NCBI GenBank assembly: GCA_038227745.1
Contig: JBBRPS010000026.1
Span: 1 to 28,055 of the forward strand
Direction of reading: 5' to 3'
DNA from: DASPXY01 sp038227745
Lineage (GTDB): Bacteria > Planctomycetota > Planctomycetia > Gemmatales > Gemmataceae
Length of the DNA: 28,055 nt
The notes under the pieces were generated by a model. It saw nothing but the letters and a program-made list of their open reading frames with translations, was not told the DNA's origin and did no database searches. The position numbers and the translations under genes were made by a program. Below, piece after piece: positions 7,634 to 17,448 of this stretch. The first letter of the stretch is position 1; each line of letters starts with the position of its first letter.

Positions 7634-9559
7634 TCACACGTCGAGGTCGTCGGCCTCGATCAGCGCGGCCTGCTGCATGACGATGCGCTGCCGTTCCGAG
7701 GCGTCCTTGCCGAGCAGGTCCACGAACACCTTGTCCGCCTCCAGGTTCGAGTCGATGTTCACCTTGAGCAGCGTCCGCGTGCGCGGGTTAAGGGTCGTCT
7801 CGGCGAGCACCTCGGCGTCCATCTCGCCCAGCCCCTTGAAGCGCGTCATCTGCGGCTTGGCGTTGGCGCGCAGGCCGGCGAGGATCTCCTCCTTGTGCGC
7901 GTCATCGCGCGCCCAGTGCGTCTCCTTGCCGACGTCGATGCGGTACAGCGGCGGCTGCGCCAGGTAGACGTGCCCCTTGCGCACCAGCTCCGGCATGTGG
8001 CGGAAGAAGAACGCCAGCAGCAGCGTTGAGATGTGGTAGCCGTCCGCGTCGGCGTCCATCAGCAGGACGATCTTGCCGTAGCGCAGGCCCGCGAGGTTGA
8101 ACTTCTCGCCCGCCCCGGTGCCGATGGCCGTCACCAGGTCTGACAACTCCTGGTTGCCCAGCGCCTTGAGGGCCGTCAGCCCCTCGGAGTTGAGGATCTT
8201 GCCGCGCAGCGGCAGCACCGCCTGCGTCTTCGGGTTGCGGCCCTCCTTGGTCGAGCCGCCGGCGCTCTGGCCCTCGACGATGAACAGCTCCGACTCGTCG
8301 CGGTCGCTGCTCTGGCAGTCGGCGAGCTTGCCGGGCAGGTTGAGGCGGCGCGAGCCGGCCGACTTACGCTTGACCTCGCTGGCCGCCTCGCGCGATGCCA
8401 GGCGGGCGCGGGCCGCCAGCACGATGCGGCCGACGATCACGTCGGCCGCGGTCATGTTCGCGTTCAGCCACGCCTCCAGCGCCGGCCGCACGAAGTTATC
8501 GACCGTCGCGTCCATCTCCTGGTTGTTGAGCCGCTCCTTGGTCTGGCCCTGGAACTGCGGCTCGCGCAGGAACACCGACAGCACCGCGACGACGCCCTCG
8601 CGGATGTCCTCGGCGGTGATGTCCAGGCCCTTGGTCTTGATCGCGTGCGTCTCGATGAAGCTGCGGATCGCCTTGACGACCGCCTTCTTGAAGCCGTTCT
8701 CGTGCGTGCCGCCCGACGCGGTGCGGATGCCGTTGACGTAGCTGCGGATCGTCTCGTCGGTCGATTCGGTCCACTGCAGCGCCACCTCCATCTTCTCGCC
8801 GTTGCCGCGCGCGAGCGTGAACGGCTGCTCGGTGACGGTGGCCTTGCCCGTGTCGGCGACGAGCTTGCCGAGGAACTCGGGGATGCCGCCGGGGTGCGCC
8901 AGGTCGAAGGTCTCGCCGGTCGCGTCGTTCTTGAAGAGGATCTTCAGACCGCTGTGGATGTAGGCCATGTCCTCGAGGTGGCCCTTGATGACCTCCGGGT
9001 CGAAGTGGGTGGTCTTGAAGATCTCGGGGTCCGGCTCGAAGGAGACGACGGTGCCGTGGCCGCGGAACGGGCCGCCCTTCTCCAGCTCGCCGATGGGCTT
9101 GCCGCGCTTGTAGGTCTGCTTCCACTCGAAGCCGTCGCGGCGGATGGTGGCGACGAGCTTGCGCGACAGGGCGTTGACGACGGAGGCGCCGACGCCGTGC
9201 AGGCCGCCGGAGTGGAAGTAGGCGTCGTTGTCGCCGAACTTGCCGCCGGCGTGGAGCATGGTGAAGACCATATCGACGCCGGTCTTCTTGTGCTTGGGGT
9301 GAACGTCCACGGGGATGCCGCGGCCGTTGTCCTGCACGGTGGCGCCGTCGCCGGACTTGTGCAGCGTGACGGTGATGTTGTCGGCGTAGTCGTTGAGGTA
9401 CTCATCGACGGCGTTATCGACGATCTCCCAGAGGAGGTGGTGCAGGCCCTTGGCATCGACGCCGCCGATGTACATCGACGGCCGCTTGCGCACGGGCTCG
9501 AGGCCCTCGAGGGCGGTGAGCTCGGCGGCGGTGTATTTGGGTGCGGTGGCGGTACTCAT
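7634..9559 (-). CDS. Type IIA DNA topoisomerase subunit B (GyrB/ParE family)
   Basis: 641 aa, full length for the short GyrB/ParE form. It supplies the ATPase and TOPRIM parts of a gyrase or topoisomerase IV. N-terminal GHKL ATPase: E45 and N49 in EIVDNAVDEY, DNGRGIP (77-83) and GGLHGVGASVVNA (118-130). Transducer: the QTKERLNN region. TOPRIM: E429 in EGQSAGGS, then D502, D504 and D506 in DADADG, and FKGLGEMD near the C-terminus. In E. coli GyrB the first motif is EGDSAGGS, so Q431 replaces the Asp equivalent to D426, a quinolone-resistance position. I cannot decide between gyrase and topoisomerase IV. It is the last gene of the unit that starts with the A subunit, 24 bp after the Uma2 stop, with a weak ribosome-binding site. 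The genome may carry another gyrB. Confidence 0.95.
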   Translation of the reverse strand: MSTATAPKYTAAELTALEGLEPVRKRPSMYIGGVDAKGLHHLLWEIVDNAVDEYLNDYADNITVTLHKSGDGATVQDNGRGIPVDVHPKHKKTGVDMVFTMLHAGGKFGDNDAYFHSGGLHGVGASVVNALSRKLVATIRRDGFEWKQTYKRGKPIGELEKGGPFRGHGTVVSFEPDPEIFKTTHFDPEVIKGHLEDMAYIHSGLKILFKNDATGETFDLAHPGGIPEFLGKLVADTGKATVTEQPFTLARGNGEKMEVALQWTESTDETIRSYVNGIRTASGGTHENGFKKAVVKAIRSFIETHAIKTKGLDITAEDIREGVVAVLSVFLREPQFQGQTKERLNNQEMDATVDNFVRPALEAWLNANMTAADVIVGRIVLAARARLASREAASEVKRKSAGSRRLNLPGKLADCQSSDRDESELFIVEGQSAGGSTKEGRNPKTQAVLPLRGKILNSEGLTALKALGNQELSDLVTAIGTGAGEKFNLAGLRYGKIVLLMDADADGYHISTLLLAFFFRHMPELVRKGHVYLAQPPLYRIDVGKETHWARDDAHKEEILAGLRANAKPQMTRFKGLGEMDAEVLAETTLNPRTRTLLKVNIDSNLEADKVFVDLLGKDASERQRIVMQQAALIEADDLDV

Positions 9560-9583
9560 GTGCGGTTGTGCCTGGTTCCTGAG

Positions 9584-10138
9584 TTAAGCAAAGATCTCAT
9601 CGACAGCGATGCGCCAGCCAGGGACGGCCGCCTCGGCATCCGCGGTGCCCCCGCGCCGGAAGACAACCGGCTGCGCCTGCGCCGTGTGCCGGTAGCAGGT
9701 AACCGTTTCGGCGATGGGATCCACGTCCCAGATGACCTGTGTGCCGGCGGCGAAGTAATCGACGCGCTTGGCGGCAATCTTGGCTTCCGCCGCGGGGCCG
9801 TAGTCATTCTCGCTGCGGACTTCCGCGGCAAAGGTCGGTGGCCCTTCAACAAAGCGCATCAGGTTGGCGGGCAGCGGGCCATCGTAGTAAGACGCATCCG
9901 GTGAGAAGGACTCCCGTCCCGAGGGCAACTCGGGGATCGCGTAACCGATGTTGTCGGTGAAAGCACGGCCCCGTCGCGTTTTCGCCACGTAAACGCGGAG
10001 GCTCACGTAAATGTTCCCGGCCACTTCGTTCGGTCGGATTCCGGTTGCCATGTACTGCACGACCCTCCCGCCGATCAGCTCGGCCTTGCCTTCCGTGCGA
10101 TAGAGGTCATCGAGCGTGGCTCGCACCGCCGTTGACAT
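9584..10138 (-). CDS. Uma2-family endonuclease-like protein (DUF820)
   Basis: 184 aa. Uma2/DUF820 proteins have the PD-(D/E)xK restriction-endonuclease fold; their biological role is unsettled. Seen: SPDASYYDG (79-87, D81), FAAEVRSEND (103-112, E106), the Lys-bearing helix AKIAAKRVDYFAAGTQVIWDVDP (K120/K124 to 141) and the C-terminal IPGW-like segment VPGWRIAVDEIF. The spacing fits the family, although the usual EVxSP after the catalytic Glu reads EVRSE. GGAGGG, 8 bases before the ATG, is an excellent ribosome-binding site and lies inside the remnant PIN-toxin gene. It sits between that remnant and the topoisomerase B subunit. Confidence 0.85.
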   Translation of the reverse strand: MSTAVRATLDDLYRTEGKAELIGGRVVQYMATGIRPNEVAGNIYVSLRVYVAKTRRGRAFTDNIGYAIPELPSGRESFSPDASYYDGPLPANLMRFVEGPPTFAAEVRSENDYGPAAEAKIAAKRVDYFAAGTQVIWDVDPIAETVTCYRHTAQAQPVVFRRGGTADAEAAVPGWRIAVDEIFA

Positions 10139-10226
10139 GGTGACTTCCCTCCAAAATCAGTTCGCCGCAGTCGTGGGCGTAGACCAAGACGTTCGTGTCA
10201 AGAAAGACCTGCTCCACCGCGCTCAT
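10107..10226 (-). pseudogene. Truncated PIN-domain (VapC-like) toxin remnant
   Basis: ATG at 10226 opens a 39-codon frame starting MSAVEQVFLDTNVLVYAHD. This is the first strand of a PIN ribonuclease, with its first catalytic Asp in LDTNVLVYA. After codon 19 the similarity stops and the frame runs into the ribosome-binding site and start of the Uma2 gene, ending at 10107. Intact VapC toxins are about 130 aa with three or four acidic residues, so this copy cannot be active. Its start overlaps the antitoxin gene by 29 bp, as in intact vapBC pairs. It appears to be a toxin cut off by the junction with the Uma2 gene. Confidence 0.75.
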
Positions 10227-10446
10227 GTAATTCCTCACGCGCCCACCGGCGGCCCTGACCGGGAGGGCATGAAGCCCCATCCCCCCGCTGCCACAGGTCG
10301 GCCAGGAACTCGGTCAGGTCGCGCAGAGCCTGCTCGCAGTCGGTTAACACGATGACCTCCACGGGCATGTCCGGTCTGAGACTGGCGGGAGGGGCCTGCT
10401 CGAGGACGACCTGGTGCCCGTCAAAACGGCCGCGTAATCGGATCAA
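10198..10446 (-). CDS. Antitoxin-like protein of the broken PIN-toxin module
   Basis: 82 aa. It starts MIRLRGRFDGHQVVLEQ, with a beta-rich N-terminus (PVEVIVLTD) like small antitoxins encoded before PIN toxins in planctomycetes and cyanobacteria; that assignment rests on resemblance and position. Start is TTG at 10446 with GGAGG 9 bases upstream, overlapping the upstream gene's stop in TTGA (4 bp), which suggests translational coupling. Its 3' end overlaps the truncated PIN gene. With the toxin destroyed, the gene is an orphan antitoxin unless it acts on a related toxin elsewhere. Confidence 0.6.
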   Translation of the reverse strand: MIRLRGRFDGHQVVLEQAPPASLRPDMPVEVIVLTDCEQALRDLTEFLADLWQRGDGASCPPGQGRRWAREELHERGGAGLS

Positions 10447-10715
10447 GGCAAGACCTCCGGAACCGTGGGTGAACCCTGTTGCTTTTCCAGATCCGCAATC
10501 GCTGCTTTCCAGTCCTCGAGATTCCCGAAACGGACTACCTTGTCAATGCCCAGGTTTTCGAGCAGCATGCCCAGCACAGCGAACCGCTGGCTGTCGCTGG
10601 CGAAGATGCCGCCCACGAACTCGATCTTCTCGGGAGCCATACGAAGTCGGCTCTCAAGCTCCTCCTTCGTCCAGCGTTTTCCCTGGCGTCGAACGTCCCA
10701 TCTCTCCTGGGTCAT
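10443..10715 (-). CDS. Small conserved-looking protein of unknown function
   Basis: 90 aa, no family recognised with certainty. The sequence is soluble, mixed in charge and probably alpha/beta; it begins MTQERWDVRRQGKRWTKEEL and contains APEKIEFVGGIFASD and LGMLLENLGIDKVVRFGNLEDWKAA. ATG at 10715 has GGGAGG 8 bases upstream, and the stop overlaps the next start, so it is clearly part of the operon. There is no signal peptide, membrane segment or Cys cluster. Position between two toxin-antitoxin modules suggests accessory cargo. Confidence 0.65.
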   Translation of the reverse strand: MTQERWDVRRQGKRWTKEELESRLRMAPEKIEFVGGIFASDSQRFAVLGMLLENLGIDKVVRFGNLEDWKAAIADLEKQQGSPTVPEVLP

Positions 10716-10741
10716 GAGGATCCTCCCGGAATGCCTATACT

Positions 10742-11083
10742 TCAGAGATTCAGCAGGGTGCGGAGCCGCGTTTCCACGTCAGCCATTGTCGCAGCGGCGA
10801 GGACGCCGATGAGGCGGATGACGTCGCGCTTGTGGAGCGTAGCCAGCTTGTGGAGCCGGAGCACGGACACCTGAGTCAGGTTCGTGCTGGCATATGCCGG
10901 CTGAGTGGCGTCCAGAAGCATGTCTGACGGCAACAGGGTCGTCGGGAGAATCGACGAGATGTAAGCCGTCAGGACTTCTGGGACCGGCCCGATCAGGTCG
11001 GTGAGCAAGAGCACGGGGCGGAGTTTCACGCCGCCCTTGCCCGCCATTGGGAACCGGGCCAGGTGAATGTCACCGCGCTTCAT
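10742..11083 (-). CDS. PemK/MazF-family toxin
   Basis: 113 aa. PemK/MazF toxins are mRNA interferases with an SH3-like barrel, the same fold as the gyrase poison CcdB. Seen: MKRGDIHLARFP at the N-terminus, the family KLRPVLLLTD (20-29), TAYISS (39-44), and the C-terminal VSVLRLHKLATLHKRDVIRLIGVL (72-95). I chose the ATG at 11083, which gives the typical GDIxLxxFP start and a 14-bp overlap with the antitoxin gene; an ATG at 11098 has GGAGG immediately adjacent, which is too close. The overlap is typical of an antitoxin-first pair. It lies two genes downstream of the topoisomerase A subunit. Confidence 0.85.
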   Translation of the reverse strand: MKRGDIHLARFPMAGKGGVKLRPVLLLTDLIGPVPEVLTAYISSILPTTLLPSDMLLDATQPAYASTNLTQVSVLRLHKLATLHKRDVIRLIGVLAAATMADVETRLRTLLNL

Positions 11084-11336
11084 TGGACGGCACCCCATCC
11101 TCCAGGGTGTAAATGTCCTGACGCGGGTCGTTCAGGTCATCGGCAAAGGAACGGCTCACCATCGCGAGCCATTCCTCGTCCGTGACATCTTCATCCGGGA
11201 TGCCCCCGCGCTCATCGAAGCGGCGAAGGGCCTCCTCGGTTGCGAGCTGTTCCTGCAAGGCTTCGACGATTCCGCTGAGAGGAATGTCGTCGGGTAGCCG
11301 ACCAATTACTTCAAGCGCCTTGGTTTTCGCAGACAT
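11070..11336 (-). CDS. Antitoxin partner of the PemK/MazF toxin
   Basis: 88 aa, acidic, starting MSAKTKALEVIGRLPDDIPL. A helical N-terminus (VEALQEQLATEEALRRFDERGGIPDEDV) is followed by an acidic tail rich in Asp and Glu, typical of antitoxins that wrap the toxin. The call rests mainly on its 14-bp overlap with the PemK gene. ATG at 11336 has GAGGAG 8 bases upstream; that ribosome-binding site overlaps the end of the topoisomerase A gene, and the gap between the genes is only 12 bp. A GTG at 11345 is less likely. Expression should therefore follow that of the topoisomerase. Confidence 0.75.
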   Translation of the reverse strand: MSAKTKALEVIGRLPDDIPLSGIVEALQEQLATEEALRRFDERGGIPDEDVTDEEWLAMVSRSFADDLNDPRQDIYTLEDGVPSNEAR

Positions 11337-11348
11337 GGTGAACACTCC

Positions 11349-13778
<2,430 letters not shown>

Positions 13779-13949
13779 GAAGGTTCTCCGCTCGACTCCT
13801 GCAATTTCTCAGGGGCTTTCATTGTAGCAAGAAGGCCGGCCTCGACCCAGACCATTTCCCTTCCGTGGATGGAACTGCAAGGACAAGGAATAAAAGCACT
13901 TGCGCGAGTCAGGCTCTCGTCGAGCCTCCCGATAAATATACTTTCGTAT

Positions 13950-13977
13950 ACTATACGCCTGAGCGCTTCTTGTGCAA
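13950..13977 (-). promoter_or_regulatory. Promoter of the topoisomerase/toxin-antitoxin unit
   Basis: Minus strand: TTGCAC (13977-13972), 16-bp spacer, TATAGT (13955-13950), in the only AT-rich island of the 420-bp gap 13779-14198. Flanking palindromes, such as CGTATAGTATACG over the -10, could be an operator. The leader to the ATG at 13778 would be about 165 bases. The -35 matches the TTTGCAC type of the methyltransferase promoter. Confidence 0.6.
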
Positions 13978-14040
13978 ATGTCGGCTGTCGGAATTCCAAA
14001 CCTTTCGCGAGCAAAGCGGTGGCGGGCAGAAAGGGACCGG

Positions 14041-14072
14041 GGGCCGCACCGGGTAATCCGCGTGTGCGGCCC
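14041..14072. other. Hairpin between divergent promoters
   Basis: A 9-bp perfect inverted repeat (14041-14049 with 14064-14072) around a 14-base loop lies between the minus-strand topoisomerase promoter and the plus-strand Uma2 promoter. There is no T-run on either side, so its role is unclear. Confidence 0.4.
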
Positions 14073-14089
14073 TTGAATGGCCGCGGCCG

Positions 14090-14118
14090 TTGCCACCGCG
14101 CTCGAACGCGGGTAAACT
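14090..14118 (+). promoter_or_regulatory. Promoter of the Uma2-upp-MBL operon
   Basis: TTGCCA (14090-14095), 17-bp spacer, TAAACT (14113-14118), 80 bases before the ATG at 14199. It fits a sigma-70-type promoter well. Confidence 0.6.
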
Positions 14119-14198
14119 CGGGCATGGATGGCCCTTGCGCGAGCGGGCTTCACCGCGTCGCGCGAGGACTCACGAACAGGCACCCACCGGAGGTCCCG

Positions 14199-14804
14199 AT
14201 GCCCGCAACGGTAATCAAAGTCGGCCCCGCTGACCACGGGCGACGCATGAGCCTCGATGAGTTCGACAAGGCCGAAGTTCAGGAAGGTTCTCTCTATGAA
14301 CTGGGTCGGGGGGTAGTCATCGTGAGCGACGTTCCCAGTCCGCGACATTTGGCCCAGGTGGACACCATCCGCCAACAACTGAGCGATTACCGGCGCGATA
14401 ACCCCGGTAAAATCCATCAAATTGCAGGCAGCGGTGAGTGCAAAATCCTGATCACCGGTCTGGAGTCCGAGCGCCACCCAGATGTTGCCGTCTACAGGGA
14501 AGCACCGCCCGATGAGGAGGAAGTCTGGCGGGCCTGGACCCCGGAGGTCGTCGTCGAGGTCGTTTCGCCCGGCTCGGAGCAGCGCGATTACGTCGAGAAG
14601 CGGGAGGAGTACCTCCGCTTCGGCGTCCGCGAATACTGGATCGTGAACGCGGAGCGGCGCGAGATCCTCGTGCTGCGGCGACTCGGCGGCGACTGGAAGG
14701 AGCGTGTCCTTCGGCCCCCGGACGTCTACCGCACGCGCCTGCTGCCGGGGTTCGAGCTCAACTGCGAGGCGGTCTTCCGGGCCGCGGACGCGGCGCCCCG
14801 GTGA
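14199..14804 (+). CDS. Uma2-family endonuclease-like protein (DUF820)
   Basis: 201 aa. This one has the complete Uma2 motif set: D95 in ERHPDVAVY (91-99), E120 in EVVVEVVSPGS (116-126), K134 in RDYVEKREEYLRFGVREYW (129-147) and the C-terminal LLPGFELN. It is only distantly similar to the Uma2 protein at 9584-10138, so the two are not a recent duplication. ATG at 14199 follows GGAGG at 5-base spacing. It begins a plus-strand operon, with upp following after 21 bp. Enzymatic activity on DNA is expected from the fold but not established for this family. Confidence 0.9.
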   Translation: MPATVIKVGPADHGRRMSLDEFDKAEVQEGSLYELGRGVVIVSDVPSPRHLAQVDTIRQQLSDYRRDNPGKIHQIAGSGECKILITGLESERHPDVAVYREAPPDEEEVWRAWTPEVVVEVVSPGSEQRDYVEKREEYLRFGVREYWIVNAERREILVLRRLGGDWKERVLRPPDVYRTRLLPGFELNCEAVFRAADAAPR

Positions 14805-14825
14805 AACAAGCCCTGGAGCATGGTC

Positions 14826-15458
14826 ATGACTGAGGAAGCCGTCCACGTCTCGCGCCACCCGCTGCTGCTGCACCGCCTGGCGCTGCTGCGCAGCCGCGAC
14901 ACGCCGCCGCGCGCTTTCCGCCAGCTCGTCCGCGAGATGGCCCAGATGCTCTTCTTCGAGGCGGCGCAGGATCTGCGGCTCAGCCCGCGGGCGGTGCAGA
15001 CGCCGCTCACCGAGTGTACCGGCCACGAGATCACCGAGGCCATCGGCCTGATGCCCATCCTCCGCGCCGGCCTCGGCATGGCGGAGGCCATCCTCGACAT
15101 GGTGCCGGCGGCGCAGGTGTGGCACCTTGGCCTGTACCGCGACCACGAGACCGCCCGGCCGGTCACGTACTACAACAAGCTGCCCGCCCGGCCCGCCATC
15201 GACCTGGCGTTCGTCATGGACCCGATGCTCGCCACCGGCGGCTCGGCGGTCGCCGCCGTCGATATTGTCAAGGGCTGGGGCCTGAAGCGGCTGAAGTTCC
15301 TCGGCCTGATCGCCGCCCCGGAGGGCGTTGCGGTGCTGCGCGCCGTCCATCCCGACGTGCCGATCCACCTGGCCGCGGTGGACAGCCACCTCGACGCCAA
15401 CAAGTACATCGTCCCCGGCCTCGGCGACGCCGGCGACCGCCAATTCGCCACCCATTGA
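14826..15458 (+). CDS. upp: Uracil phosphoribosyltransferase
   Basis: 210 aa, normal length. Makes UMP from uracil and PRPP in pyrimidine salvage. Diagnostic motifs: MPILRAGLGM (76-85), YYNKLP (115-120), the PRPP loop MDPMLATGGSA (131-141), and the uracil-binding C-terminus YIVPGLGDAGDRQF (194-207). Two ATGs are available; the one at 14826 has GGAG 8 bases upstream, while 14820 would put it only one base away. The gene lies between the Uma2 gene (21 bp) and the secreted MBL-fold gene (13 bp). Confidence 0.95.
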   Translation: MTEEAVHVSRHPLLLHRLALLRSRDTPPRAFRQLVREMAQMLFFEAAQDLRLSPRAVQTPLTECTGHEITEAIGLMPILRAGLGMAEAILDMVPAAQVWHLGLYRDHETARPVTYYNKLPARPAIDLAFVMDPMLATGGSAVAAVDIVKGWGLKRLKFLGLIAAPEGVAVLRAVHPDVPIHLAAVDSHLDANKYIVPGLGDAGDRQFATH

Positions 15459-15471
15459 AACGAGGACTGTG

Positions 15472-17358
15472 ATGCGTACGCGCGGGCTGGCGGCGCTGGT
15501 GTCCCTGGCCGTCGTCGGCGCCGCCGCCTGGATCGGCGGGGCCGGCTCCGGCACCAGACAGAAGACGGCGGACAGTTGGGTCGAGGTCGCGCCCGGCGTG
15601 CTGCGCTCGCCGGGGCTGCCGGCCGGGTACGCCCTCGTGGACGGCGACGCCGCCCTGCTGATCGACGCCCCGCACGATGCCGACGGCCTGAAGGCGCGCG
15701 GCGTCAAGAAGATCGACACGGTCCTGCTGACCCACCACCATCGCGACACCTGTGCGGCGGCCGGCAGACTGCTCGCTGCCGGCGTGAAGGTCCGCGCCCC
15801 GAAGGCGTCCGCGGAGTGGCTGCTGCCCGACGCGGTGAAGAAATACTGGCAGGAGTCGCTGCCCCTGCGCAATTCGCGGACCGCTTATCTCGTCGTCCCG
15901 GTCGGGCTGGAGGGGATCGACTGCACGCTGGCGGACGGGCAGACGCTCGACTGGCGCGGCTGGCGGCTGCAGGTCGTGGCAACGCCCGGCCACGCGCGCG
16001 ATCACGTCGCTTACCTCGTCCGCAAGGCGGGCGGTCCGCTGCTGGCCTTCTGCGGCGACGCGCTCGCGGCGCCCGGCAAGCTCTGGTCGCCCTACACGAC
16101 CGACTGGGACCACTGGACCGACGCGGGCCTGGTGCCGACCGCAAAATCGCTGCGCACCCTCGCGGCCCTGAAGCCGTCGCTGCTGCTGCCCGCGCACGGC
16201 CCCGTCCTCGACAAGGACGCCGTTGCGGCCCTGGAGAAGACTGCGGCCGCGGTGGAGGAGGTGGCGTTCCTCAAGAGCTTCGAGCGCTACACGAAGCAGC
16301 GCCTCGGCAACGCCCCGCAGTACCGCTTCCTGGCGAAGGAGCAGGCCGGCTCGAACGGCTCACTGCCCTGGTCGCGCGTCTCCGAGCACCTGTTCTACAC
16401 CGGCAACACCTGGGTGCTGACCTCGAAGGAGAAGGGCGCCTTCCTCGTCGTGGACCCCTGGGGCAAGCGCAGCGCCGAGCAGATCGCGAAGCTGAAGAAG
16501 GACCGCAACCTCGGGCCGCTCGAAGTGGTGATGTTCAGCCACGCCCACTACGACCACTACGACGGCATCTACGAGCTGGCCGACCGCGACCGCATGCAGG
16601 TCTGGATGCTCGACAGGGCGGCGGTCCCGGTGGCGGACCCGTTCCTGCTTCGCGCCCCGTTCCTCGACGCACGCCCGGTGCGGATCGACCGCCGGCCGAA
16701 GGAGGGCGAGACGCTGGCCTGGCGCGAGTACCGCTGCCGCTTCCACCACCTGCCCGGCCAGACCGAGTTCACCATGGGCGTGGAGACGACGATCGACGGC
16801 AAGCGCTGCCTGTTCACGGCCGACAACTGGTTTCACCAGGATCTCTACAGCGGCACGGGCGGCTGGATGGGCCTCAACCGCAGCTTCCCCTCGACCTACG
16901 CCGCCAGCGCCCAGAAGGTGCTGGACCTGGCGCCTGAGTGGGTGCTGGCCGAGCACGGCGGCGCCTTCGAGTTCGACCGCGAAGACTGGCGCCGCCGCGT
17001 GGCCTGGGGCAAGGCCGGCGCGAAGGCCGCGGATGTCGTGTGCGTCAGCGGTAACCACCTCGCCGACTGGGACCCGCACCGCGTCCACGTCGAGCCGCTG
17101 GTGCAGAGGGCGAAGCCCGGTGCCGTCTTGAAGTGGACGCTGGTGGCGGCCAATACGGCGCGGGAGAAGCGGGCCTTGACGGTCGTGCTGGACGGCCGGG
17201 GCCTGACACCGGACCAGGCGTTCGAGCTGGGGGGCGGCGTGACCCGCCGCGACTTCACCACGCGGCTCGGCGAGCGGCTGCCGCCGGGCCGGCACATTTT
17301 CGCCCTGCGCACGGAAGACGGCTCCGACGGTTTCCTCGGCGTGGACGTGGCCCCCTGA
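15472..17358 (+). CDS. Secreted protein with two tandem metallo-beta-lactamase-fold domains
   Basis: 628 aa. An N-terminal hydrophobic segment after MRTR (5-25) looks like a signal peptide or anchor. First MBL domain (about 38-250): THHHRD (87-92), TPGHARDH (171-178), GDAL with D196, and H242 in PAHGP. Second MBL domain (about 300-500): SHAHYDH with H357, H359, D361 and H362, LPGQTEF (427-433), D451 in TADNW, and H495 in AEHGG. A beta-rich tail (about 540-628) resembles an Ig-like domain. Both domains keep most metal ligands, so two active sites are possible; the first motif HxHRD is less canonical than HxHxDH. The substrate is unknown. ATG at 15472 has GAGG upstream. Two-MBL fusions are uncommon outside ribonuclease or flavodiiron types, which this does not match. 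Confidence 0.88.
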   Translation: MRTRGLAALVSLAVVGAAAWIGGAGSGTRQKTADSWVEVAPGVLRSPGLPAGYALVDGDAALLIDAPHDADGLKARGVKKIDTVLLTHHHRDTCAAAGRLLAAGVKVRAPKASAEWLLPDAVKKYWQESLPLRNSRTAYLVVPVGLEGIDCTLADGQTLDWRGWRLQVVATPGHARDHVAYLVRKAGGPLLAFCGDALAAPGKLWSPYTTDWDHWTDAGLVPTAKSLRTLAALKPSLLLPAHGPVLDKDAVAALEKTAAAVEEVAFLKSFERYTKQRLGNAPQYRFLAKEQAGSNGSLPWSRVSEHLFYTGNTWVLTSKEKGAFLVVDPWGKRSAEQIAKLKKDRNLGPLEVVMFSHAHYDHYDGIYELADRDRMQVWMLDRAAVPVADPFLLRAPFLDARPVRIDRRPKEGETLAWREYRCRFHHLPGQTEFTMGVETTIDGKRCLFTADNWFHQDLYSGTGGWMGLNRSFPSTYAASAQKVLDLAPEWVLAEHGGAFEFDREDWRRRVAWGKAGAKAADVVCVSGNHLADWDPHRVHVEPLVQRAKPGAVLKWTLVAANTAREKRALTVVLDGRGLTPDQAFELGGGVTRRDFTTRLGERLPPGRHIFALRTEDGSDGFLGVDVAP

Positions 17359-17370
17359 CACGAGCCAAGC

Positions 17371-17399
17371 TTGTCTTTCCCGGCGCGTGCGGGTAGCTT
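17371..17399 (+). promoter_or_regulatory. Promoter of the DGQHR gene
   Basis: TTGTCT (17371-17376), 17-bp spacer, TAGCTT (17394-17399), 49 bases before the ATG at 17449 in the 90-bp gap after the MBL gene. Confidence 0.55.
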
Positions 17400-17448
17400 T
17401 TCCAGCAAAGAGACCGCCGAACCCCCGCACTGACCAAAGGGCACTCGC

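Noticed and set aside
13865..14056. 63-codon frame between the topoisomerase and Uma2 promoters
   Set aside because: GTG start without a Shine-Dalgarno. It runs across the AT-rich promoter island, and the product resembles nothing.
13809..15872. Minus-strand frame of 687 codons opposite the Uma2, upp and MBL genes
   Set aside because: Opposite strand of three well-supported genes; no domain or plausible start.
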